Of a stretch of 29,511 bases of DNA, positions 6,551-12,883 are shown piece after piece. A model generated the notes under the pieces. That model ran no database searches and was not told where the DNA came from. It saw only the letters and a program-made list of their open reading frames with translations. The position numbers and the translations under genes were made by a program. Source of the DNA: CAYQDR01 sp964416315 (lineage in GTDB: Bacteria; Methylomirabilota; Methylomirabilia; Rokubacteriales; DASRDR01); contig CAYQDR010000053.1 of NCBI GenBank assembly GCA_964416315.1, positions 1-29,511 on the forward strand, in the 5' to 3' direction. The first letter of the stretch is position 1; each line of letters opens with the position of its first letter.

Positions 6551-7702
6551 ATGGCGCACGAGGAGTACCTGTTCACCTCGGAGTCGGTGACCGAGGGGCA
6601 TCCCGACAAGATCGCGGATCAGATCTCGGACGCCGTGCTCGATGCGATCATGGAGCAGGACCCGATGGGGCGCGTGGCCTGCGAGTGCCTGCTCACCACG
6701 GGTCTCGTCGTCGTGGCGGGTGAGATCACCACCTCCGGCTACGTGGACATCGCGCGGATTGCGCGCGACACCATCAGGCGTGTCGGGTACACACGGGCGA
6801 AGTACGGCTTCGACTTCGAGACGTGCGGCGTCGTCGTCTCCATCGACGAGCAGTCGTCCGACATCGCCATGGGCGTGGACCGACTGGGGGCGGGCGACCA
6901 GGGGCTCATGTTCGGGTACGCCTGCATCGAGACCGCGGAGCTGATGCCGTTGCCGATCTTCCTCGCCCACGGACTCGTCCGGCGGCTCAGCCAGGTGCGC
7001 CGCGAGGGGATCCTCCCGTACCTCCGACCCGACGGCAAATCGCAGGTGAGCGTCCGCTACGTCGGCGGCAAGCCGACGCGGGTCGAGACCGTCGTGCTCT
7101 CCGCGCAACACAGCCCGGACGTGACCCTCGAGCAGCTCCGCGCCGACGTCATCCAGCACGTGATCGTGCCCACGATCCCCGCCGGGATGCTCGACCCGAA
7201 GCGCATCACCTACCACGTGAACCCCACGGGCCGCTTCGTCATCGGCGGCCCCCAGGGCGACACGGGGCTCACCGGTCGCAAGATCATCGTGGACACCTAC
7301 GGTGGGTCCTGCCCGCATGGCGGCGGCGCCTTCTCCGGGAAGGACCCGACCAAGGTCGACCGATCCGCCTCGTACATGGCGCGCCACGTCGCCAAGAACG
7401 TCGTCGGGGCCGGGCTGGCGGACCGCTGCCTGGTGCAGGTGGCGTACGCGATCGGCGTCGCGGATCCGGTCTCGATCATGGTGGACACGTACGGGACCGG
7501 GAAGGTGCCGAACGCCAAGCTCGAGGAGATGATCCGCCGTCACTTCGACTTCACCCCGGCCGGCATCATCAAGTATCTCGACCTGCGCCGCCCCATCTTC
7601 CGCAAGACGGCCGCCTATGGGCACTTCGGGCGCAACGAGCCGGAGTTCACGTGGGAGCGAACGAACCGGGTCAAGGATCTCCGCGAAGACGCCGGGATCT
7701 AG
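6551..7702 (+). CDS. metK: S-adenosylmethionine synthetase
   Basis: Makes S-adenosylmethionine from methionine and ATP in the cytoplasm. The 383-residue length matches the bacterial family. Visible signatures are TEGHPDK (14-20), with the catalytic histidine H17; GAGDQG (113-118), the family signature; and the phosphate-binding GGGAFSGKDPTKVDRS (257-272). The ATG start has a strong GGAGG at five bases. Its own promoter (6466-6494) probably begins a transcript that also covers ahcY, the enzyme that removes the S-adenosylhomocysteine left after methyl transfer. The 148 bases to ahcY hold a hairpin and repeat copy B rather than a recognisable SAM riboswitch. Confidence 0.97.
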   Translation: MAHEEYLFTSESVTEGHPDKIADQISDAVLDAIMEQDPMGRVACECLLTTGLVVVAGEITTSGYVDIARIARDTIRRVGYTRAKYGFDFETCGVVVSIDEQSSDIAMGVDRLGAGDQGLMFGYACIETAELMPLPIFLAHGLVRRLSQVRREGILPYLRPDGKSQVSVRYVGGKPTRVETVVLSAQHSPDVTLEQLRADVIQHVIVPTIPAGMLDPKRITYHVNPTGRFVIGGPQGDTGLTGRKIIVDTYGGSCPHGGGAFSGKDPTKVDRSASYMARHVAKNVVGAGLADRCLVQVAYAIGVADPVSIMVDTYGTGKVPNAKLEEMIRRHFDFTPAGIIKYLDLRRPIFRKTAAYGHFGRNEPEFTWERTNRVKDLREDAGI

Positions 7703-7717
7703 ACGGTCGCCGCCGCG

Positions 7718-7744
7718 GGTCAGGTCGTCCGCCCGATCCTGACC
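7718..7744. other. Hairpin after metK
   Basis: Perfect arms GGTCAGG (7718-7724) and CCTGACC (7738-7744) with a 13-base loop, starting 15 bases after the metK stop. No T-tract follows. It may stabilise the metK 3' end or modulate readthrough to ahcY. Confidence 0.45.
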
Positions 7745-7835
7745 GAAGCGCTCCGCGCGCAGGCTCCCCCCACGCACTCCTCGGGGGAGGTGCGGCCCCT
7801 CCCGACAGACCGGGGGGCGAAGCCCCCTCCGAGGA
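7744..7835 (+). repeat. Dispersed palindromic repeat, copy B
   Basis: Diverged copy with the core cgaagcgctccgcgcgcagg and the terminal hairpin GGGGGC-GAA-GCCCCC (7813-7827), followed by TCCGAGGA as in copy A. The left hairpin of copies A and C has decayed here. The repeat ends 15 bases before ahcY. A further GGAAGG immediately after it serves as ahcY's Shine-Dalgarno. Confidence 0.7.
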
Positions 7836-7850
7836 AAGAAGGAAGGCGCC

Positions 7851-9113
7851 ATGACCGTGCCCCATGACGTGAAGGGCCTCGGCCTCGCCCCGGCGGGGCA
7901 ACTCCGGATCGAGTGGGCCGAGATGGCGATGCCGGTGCTCCGCCAGGTCCGGGAGCGGTTCGCGCGGGAGCAGCCGCTGCGCGGCGTTCGCGTGGGCGCG
8001 TGTCTGCACGTGACGACGGAGACGGCCGTGCTCATGCTCACGCTCAGGGCCGGGGGGGCGTCGCTCGCGCTCTGCGCCTCGAACCCGCTCTCGACGCAGG
8101 ACGACGTCGCCGCCGCCCTGGTGCAGGAACACGGCGTCCCGGTCTTCGCGCAGAAGGGGGAGGACAGCGACCGGTACTACCGCCACATCGGCGCCGTCCT
8201 GGAGACCGCCCCGCAGGTCACGATGGACGACGGGGCGGATCTGATCTCGACGTTGCACGGCGACCGCCGGGATTTGATCCGCCACGTGATCGGCGGGACC
8301 GAGGAGACGACGACCGGCGTCATCCGGCTCCGGGCGATGGAGCGTGAGGGGGTCCTCGCGTACCCGATCATCGCGGTCAACGACGCGGATACCAAGCACC
8401 TGTTCGACAACCGGTACGGCACCGGCCAGTCGACGATCGACGGGATCCTCCGCGCCACGAACGTCCTGCTCGCCGGGCGCACCGTCGCTGTCGCCGGGTA
8501 CGGGATGTGCGGTCGCGGCCTCGCCGCGCGCGCCCACGGGCTGGGCGCGCGCATCCTCGTCACCGAGGTGGACCCGCTGCGGGCGCTCGAGGCCGTCATG
8601 GAGGGGTTCCAGGTCATGCCGATGCGGGACGCCGCGGCCGAGGCGGACATCTTCGTCACGGTGACGGGAAACACCGCCGTGATCCGTGCCGAGCACTTCG
8701 CGCGGATGAAGGACGGGGCGATCCTGGCCAACTCGGGTCACTTCAACGTCGAGATCGACCTCGAGGCGCTGGAGGCGCAGAGCCAGTCGCGCCGTGCGGT
8801 CCGGCCGTTCGTCGAGGAGTTCGTGCAGAAGGACGGCCGGCGCCTCTATGTCCTGGGCGAGGGGCGCCTGATCAACCTGGCGGCGGCCGAGGGGCACCCC
8901 GCGGCGGTCATGGACATGTCCTTCGCGAACCAGGCGCTGTCCGTGGAGCACCTCGTCCGGGAAGGGAGCCGGCTGGAACGCCGGGTCTACCGGGTCCCGG
9001 TCGAGATCGACCGCGCCATCGCCCGGCTGAAGCTCGCGTCGATGGGTGTTGCGATCGACGAGCTCACGCCGGCGCAGCAGGCGTACCTGGCGTCCTGGAC
9101 GCACGGCACCTGA
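7851..9113 (+). CDS. ahcY: S-adenosylhomocysteine hydrolase (short form)
   Basis: Reversibly hydrolyses S-adenosylhomocysteine to adenosine and homocysteine with tightly bound NAD. Motifs seen are the substrate-domain segment VNDADTKHLFDNRYGTGQS (177-194, including the catalytic lysine K182) and the NAD-binding glycine motif GYGMCGRG (216-223). At 420 residues it lacks the extended C-terminal tail whose Lys/Tyr contact NAD of a neighbouring subunit in many bacterial and eukaryotic enzymes. It ends LTPAQQAYLASWTHGT, as in the short archaeal/Thermotoga-like type. Some enzymes of that type prefer S-inosylhomocysteine, so nucleoside specificity is open. The start ATG 7851 has GGAAGG upstream. It is probably co-transcribed with metK and ends in CTGA overlapping the next gene. 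Confidence 0.95.
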   Translation: MTVPHDVKGLGLAPAGQLRIEWAEMAMPVLRQVRERFAREQPLRGVRVGACLHVTTETAVLMLTLRAGGASLALCASNPLSTQDDVAAALVQEHGVPVFAQKGEDSDRYYRHIGAVLETAPQVTMDDGADLISTLHGDRRDLIRHVIGGTEETTTGVIRLRAMEREGVLAYPIIAVNDADTKHLFDNRYGTGQSTIDGILRATNVLLAGRTVAVAGYGMCGRGLAARAHGLGARILVTEVDPLRALEAVMEGFQVMPMRDAAAEADIFVTVTGNTAVIRAEHFARMKDGAILANSGHFNVEIDLEALEAQSQSRRAVRPFVEEFVQKDGRRLYVLGEGRLINLAAAEGHPAAVMDMSFANQALSVEHLVREGSRLERRVYRVPVEIDRAIARLKLASMGVAIDELTPAQQAYLASWTHGT

Positions 9114-10354
9114 GCGGGCGCCGCGGCGGCGTCCCCGCCACGGCTCGGCGTGATCGTGCTGCGGCCCCGGGGACCGTTCCCCGGCGCCTCCTGCTCGCCG
9201 GCATCGTCGCCGCGACGCTGGCCGCGGGCTACGGGGCCGCGGCGCGGCTCGGGCCGCGCCCGGTGCCGGCCGGCTGGCCGCCGGCCTCGGACCTGGCCGA
9301 GTACACCGGCGTCCTCCACGTCCACTCCCGCTATTCGCACGACGGGCGCGGGAGCATCGAGGAGATCGCGGTCGCGGCGGCCCGCGCGGGCGCGCGTGTG
9401 GTCTTTCTCACGGATCACAACACCCTCGCGCCGCTCACGGAGGGGAAGGAGGGCTGGTACGGCCCCACGCTCGTGCTGATCGGCGCGGAGATCACCACGG
9501 GCAACGGGTACCTGCTCCTCCTCGCCCCTCGCTCGACCTCCGTCGTCCGCGCCCGCGGCGTCGCGCTCGACGAGCTCCTCGACGGCTACCGGCGGGACGG
9601 GGCGATCGTGCTCCTGGCCCATCCCGAGCACCCCCGCCAGGGCTGGCGCGAGCAGGTACCGGCACTCGACGGGATCGAGGTGGTGGACGTCTTCGACCAA
9701 GTGGTCGCGGCGCCGCCGCACCGGCAGCTCATGGGGCTGCTCGCGTATCCGGCGAACCCCGTCATGGCGATCCTCTCGGTCGTGGGGTGGCCGCGCGGAG
9801 TGCTTGCCCGCTGGGACCGCATGGCGCGGGAGCGGCCGACGATCGGGGTCCTCGGACTCGACGCACACGGGGGGATCGAGCTCACGGAAGAGACCGGGGT
9901 TCGCTTCCCCTCCCACGAGACCGCGTTCCGTCTGGGCCAGCTGCACTTCGTCACCCGCGAGCCGCTGCGGAGGGACGCGACGGATCGCGCGCGGGTGTAC
10001 GGCGCGCTCCGGGCGGGGCAGTTCTACAGCGCCTTCGACGGCCTCGCGCCGGCCGCGGGGTTCCGCTTCCGCGCCCGCCAGGGCGACGCGGTCGTGCTGC
10101 CGGGCGAGACGGTCCGCGCGGGCTCCGGCCTCGCCCTCGAGGTGCAGGTGCCGCCGGTCGGTGAGGCCGTCCTCCGGATCCTGCGGGACGGCGAGGTGGC
10201 GCACGAGGCCAAGGCGGCGGGGCCGGTCAGGGTCCCGGTGCGCGTGCCGGGCACCTACCGGGTCGAGGTGGACCTGGAGGTGAACCTCTTCCCCATCGCG
10301 ACCGCGCGACGGATGCCGTGGATCTTCTCCAACGCGATCTACGTCCGCCCGTGA
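9110..10354 (+). CDS. PHP-domain metal-dependent phosphoesterase, membrane-anchored
   Basis: The PHP superfamily uses a multi-metal site for phosphoester hydrolysis; the substrate is unknown here. Motifs in order: LHVHSRYSHDG (69-79), TDHN (101-104), GAEIT, a later LLAHPEHP and GLDAHGG, which together form the metal-binding histidine/aspartate set. A C-terminal beta-rich region (about 315-400) resembles an appended beta-sandwich. Residues 24-48 (PRRLLLAGIVAATLAAGYG) form a signal-anchor or Tat-like segment, suggesting action outside the cytoplasm. The start is uncertain. CTG 9110 makes a CTGA overlap with ahcY and includes the membrane segment, but has no Shine-Dalgarno. GTG 9263 would give a soluble protein starting just before the PHP domain. 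It overlaps the next gene by GTGA. Confidence 0.75.
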   Translation: MSGRRGGVPATARRDRAAAPGTVPRRLLLAGIVAATLAAGYGAAARLGPRPVPAGWPPASDLAEYTGVLHVHSRYSHDGRGSIEEIAVAAARAGARVVFLTDHNTLAPLTEGKEGWYGPTLVLIGAEITTGNGYLLLLAPRSTSVVRARGVALDELLDGYRRDGAIVLLAHPEHPRQGWREQVPALDGIEVVDVFDQVVAAPPHRQLMGLLAYPANPVMAILSVVGWPRGVLARWDRMARERPTIGVLGLDAHGGIELTEETGVRFPSHETAFRLGQLHFVTREPLRRDATDRARVYGALRAGQFYSAFDGLAPAAGFRFRARQGDAVVLPGETVRAGSGLALEVQVPPVGEAVLRILRDGEVAHEAKAAGPVRVPVRVPGTYRVEVDLEVNLFPIATARRMPWIFSNAIYVRP

Positions 10355-11907
10355 CGGGCGGCCCGTGGTCGGCCGCGGCCGGTCCGGGGGACGTGGCCCG
10401 CGAACGGCGGGCCCGGGCCGTCCTCTGGGGCTTCGTGGCCGCGGTGACCGTGCTGCGCCTCGCCTACCTGGCCGCGGGCGTCCTGGATCTCTCGCCCGAC
10501 GAAGCCCACTACTGGGAATGGTCGCGACGCCTCGATGCCGCTTACTACTCGAAGGGGCCGCTGATCGCGTACCTGATCTACGGGCTGACGGCGACGCTCG
10601 GCGCGTCCGCGTTCTCGATCCGCCTCGGGGCCATCCTCCTGAGCGTGGCGGGAGCGCTCCTGCTCTACCGGCTCGGCCGCGAGGCGTTCGGCGACGCGCG
10701 GGTCGGCCTCCTCGCCGTCGTGGGCCTGGAGCTCACGCCGCTCTTCTGGGCGGGGAGCCTGCTCATGACGATCGACTCACCGTTCCTGGTCTGCTGGACG
10801 CTGGCCCTCCTCTTCCTCTACCGGGGGGCCGTCGGTGGCGTGGCGGGCGCGTGGATCCTCGCCGGCCTCGCCGTCGGGCTCGGGCTCCTCGCGAAGTACA
10901 CGATGCTCTTCGTCCTCCCGGGCATCGTCGTCTACCTCTGGTGCGCCCCCGAAGCCCGACGGCGGCTCCGCCACCCGGCGTCGTGGGTCGGCGCGGCGCT
11001 CGCCCTCGGGCTGCTCGTGCCCGTCCTCGTGTGGAACCTGCGCCACGGCTGGGTGACGGCGCGCCACGTCGCGAGCCAGGGGCGGGGGGCCGGCCTCGGC
11101 TGGGAGGAGCCGCTGGCGTTCCTCGGCTCGCAGGTCGGGGTGCTGACCCCCGTGGTGGCGGCGATCCTGGGGTGGGCCGCCTGGCGTGCCCTGCGCGACG
11201 GGCTCATCGGCCGACGCGAACCGTACCGCTTTCTCGCGGCGTTCGCGCTCCCGATCCTCGCCTTCTACGCGCTCCTGTCGGTGCAGGGGAAGATCCAGGC
11301 CAACTGGCCGGCGGCGGCCTACCCGCCGCTGGCGCTGATCGCGGCGGGGGCCCTCCTCGAACGGCGGCCGGCGCTCGGAGCGGCCGCCCGCCGCGCCCAG
11401 ACCGCGCTGCTGGTCGGCGCAGGCGCGGTGGCGCTCGCGGTCACGGCACTGGGGCACGCGACGGACCTCCTGGGGCTGCCGCCCGGCCTGGACCCGACGA
11501 CCCGGCTCAAGGGGTGGCGGGAGCTCGGGGGCGCGGTCGCCGCGGCTCGCGGCGAGATGCCGGCGCCGGAGCGGACCTTCCTCCTCTCGGACCGCTACCA
11601 GGTGACGAGCGAGCTCGCCTTCTACGTCCCCGATCGGCCGCCTGCGTATAATGTGAATCTGGGCCGGCGCCTCAACCAGTACGACTTCTGGGAGGGGCCG
11701 GGCGCCCGGCTCGGGTGGGATGCCATCTACGTGGAGGACGGCGTCGGCCGGCCGCTGGACACGCGCGTCGCTGCGGCGTTCGAGCGGATCGAGGGACCGT
11801 CGGTCCTCGAGGTCCGGCGGGGCGGCCGCGTCGTGCGGGCGTTCGCGATCTACCGCGCATACGGCTTTCGCGGCGTCGCCGCACCCTCGGCCACGCCGCG
11901 GTACTAG
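10351..11907 (+). CDS. GT39/ArnT-like membrane glycosyltransferase
   Basis: Predicted polytopic inner-membrane glycosyltransferase of the PMT_2/ArnT type, which moves a sugar from a polyprenyl-phosphate donor to a lipid, glycan or protein. The 518-residue protein has the signature LSPDEAHYWEWS (47-58), with the catalytic acidic pair D50-E51 in the first external loop, then YYSKGPLIAYLIYG. About ten hydrophobic segments follow, and the last ~130 residues form a soluble C-terminal part. The start GTG 10351 is chosen because it makes a four-base GTGA overlap with the PHP gene. A GTG at 10318 in the same frame would give a longer overlap. The GT2 42 bases downstream is the kind of enzyme that makes polyprenyl-phosphate sugars, so the two likely work as donor synthase and transferase. 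The acceptor is unknown. Confidence 0.85.
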   Translation: MTGGPWSAAAGPGDVARERRARAVLWGFVAAVTVLRLAYLAAGVLDLSPDEAHYWEWSRRLDAAYYSKGPLIAYLIYGLTATLGASAFSIRLGAILLSVAGALLLYRLGREAFGDARVGLLAVVGLELTPLFWAGSLLMTIDSPFLVCWTLALLFLYRGAVGGVAGAWILAGLAVGLGLLAKYTMLFVLPGIVVYLWCAPEARRRLRHPASWVGAALALGLLVPVLVWNLRHGWVTARHVASQGRGAGLGWEEPLAFLGSQVGVLTPVVAAILGWAAWRALRDGLIGRREPYRFLAAFALPILAFYALLSVQGKIQANWPAAAYPPLALIAAGALLERRPALGAAARRAQTALLVGAGAVALAVTALGHATDLLGLPPGLDPTTRLKGWRELGGAVAAARGEMPAPERTFLLSDRYQVTSELAFYVPDRPPAYNVNLGRRLNQYDFWEGPGARLGWDAIYVEDGVGRPLDTRVAAAFERIEGPSVLEVRRGGRVVRAFAIYRAYGFRGVAAPSATPRY

Positions 11908-11917
11908 AGGTACTAGC
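11900..11917 (+). repeat. 9-bp tandem duplication containing the stop codon
   Basis: GGTACTAGA-GGTACTAGC places a second in-frame TAG (11914-11916) nine bases after the TAG (11905-11907) that ends the GT39 gene. It appears to be a small slippage duplication. Confidence 0.6.
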
Positions 11918-11949
11918 GGAGCGCCCGAGGCCTGCCGTCGAGGATACGG

Positions 11950-12723
11950 GTGAACCACTCCGCCGCCGAGCCGGGCGCACCTGCGGGGTCTCCGCGGCCG
12001 GGGCCTGACCCGGCGTCCCTGCTCTCGGTCGTCATTCCCGCGTACAACGAGGAACCGAACGCCGAGCCCTGCTACCGCGAACTCCGCGAGGTCCTCGCGG
12101 GCCTCGGCCGGTCGTACGAAATCATTTTCGTGGACGACGGCTCGACCGACGGAACGTTCCGGGTGCTGGCCGGCCTGGCGGACGCCGACGCGCGGCTCCG
12201 GGTGATCCGCTTCCGGCGAAACGCGGGTCAGACGGCGGCGCTCGCCGCGGGATTCCGGGCTGCGCGGGGGGACCTGATCGTCACGATGGACGCGGATCTC
12301 CAGAATGACCCGCGAGACATTCCGCTCCTCCTCGAGCGCCTCGCGGGACACGACGCCGTCTGCGGCTGGCGGGTGCGCCGCCAGGACCCGTGGACCAAGC
12401 GGGTCGGCTCGCGGATCGCCAACTCGGTGCGCCGACGCCTCACCCGGGACGGCGTCCACGACACCGGCTGCATGCTGAAGGCGTTCCGGCGCGCGGCGCT
12501 CGAGCGCCTCACGCTCTACCGGGGGATGCACCGCTTCCTGCCGGCGCTGCTCCGCCTGGAGGGCTGCCGCGTCACCGAGGTGGCCGTCCGTCACCGGCCG
12601 CGGCGGGCCGGCCAGTCGAAGTACGGGAACTGGAGCCGACTGTGGGGGGGGCTGGCGGACCTCTGGGCGGTGCGCTGGATGGCCCAGCGACGGTTGGAGT
12701 ACGAGATCGCCGAAGAGCGATGA
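11950..12723 (+). CDS. GT2 family glycosyltransferase, DPM1-like
   Basis: Cytoplasmic GT-A fold transferase, probably making a polyprenyl-phosphate sugar. Residues 24-130 carry the family order: SVVIPAYNEE (26-35), IIFVDDGSTDGT (58-69), the GQTAALAAGF segment (93-102) and the metal-binding DAD in TMDADLQNDP (112-121). HDTGCMLKAFRRAAL and the acceptor-side RHRPRRAGQSKYG follow. The 257-residue protein has no C-terminal transmembrane helices, unlike the longer ArnC/GtrB forms, so it resembles soluble or peripheral DPM1. The start GTG 11950 has AGGA (11941-11944) five bases upstream. Its TGA sits in ATGA, where a 161-bp repeat element begins. Removing that element would give a perfect ATGA overlap with the next gene. 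Confidence 0.9.
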   Translation: MNHSAAEPGAPAGSPRPGPDPASLLSVVIPAYNEEPNAEPCYRELREVLAGLGRSYEIIFVDDGSTDGTFRVLAGLADADARLRVIRFRRNAGQTAALAAGFRAARGDLIVTMDADLQNDPRDIPLLLERLAGHDAVCGWRVRRQDPWTKRVGSRIANSVRRRLTRDGVHDTGCMLKAFRRAALERLTLYRGMHRFLPALLRLEGCRVTEVAVRHRPRRAGQSKYGNWSRLWGGLADLWAVRWMAQRRLEYEIAEER

Positions 12724-12883
12724 GACACCCAGTGCCAGCTCCCGGACGCACGCATGGCGTGTGGGTAGTATCCCTCCCCTCCCCCCGAAGGTGGCCGGAG
12801 GGGCGGGACGTCGCGAGGGCGCAAGCCCGAGCCGTCCCGGCGAGGTGGTCAATCGGGGACGGGGATGCGGGGGGTCTTGAATG
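12720..12883 (+). repeat. ATGA-bounded repeat element, single copy, with mini-ORF
   Basis: A 161-bp unit (12720-12880) starts in the ATGA holding the GT2 stop and ends at the ATGA that starts the UPF0182 gene. It shares its left end (cacccagtgccagct), the palindromic block gggacgtcgcgagggcgc...gagccgtccc and the G-rich right end (G4-AC-G4-ATGC-G6) with the units at 26323-26876. An uninterrupted 53-codon frame runs from ATG 12720 (MRHPVPAPGR...) to the TGA at 12882-12884, overlapping both neighbouring genes by ATGA. Whether the peptide is made is unknown. Confidence 0.75.

Noticed and set aside
7703..7850. Possible SAM or SAH riboswitch before ahcY
   Set aside because: The position is suggestive, but I see no match to the known SAM or SAH aptamer cores. 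The space is explained by a simple hairpin and repeat copy B.
9150..9479. GTG-start frame at 9150 as the real beginning of the PHP gene with a frameshift
   Set aside because: Its translation is Arg/Pro/Ser-rich without family motifs. The PHP frame itself is continuous through all metal-binding motifs.
11647..11652. TATAAT inside the GT39 coding region, as a promoter for the GT2
   Set aside because: No -35 box at 16-18 bases and no TGN extension. It would lie about 300 bases before the GT2, and the GT2 is closely linked to the upstream genes.
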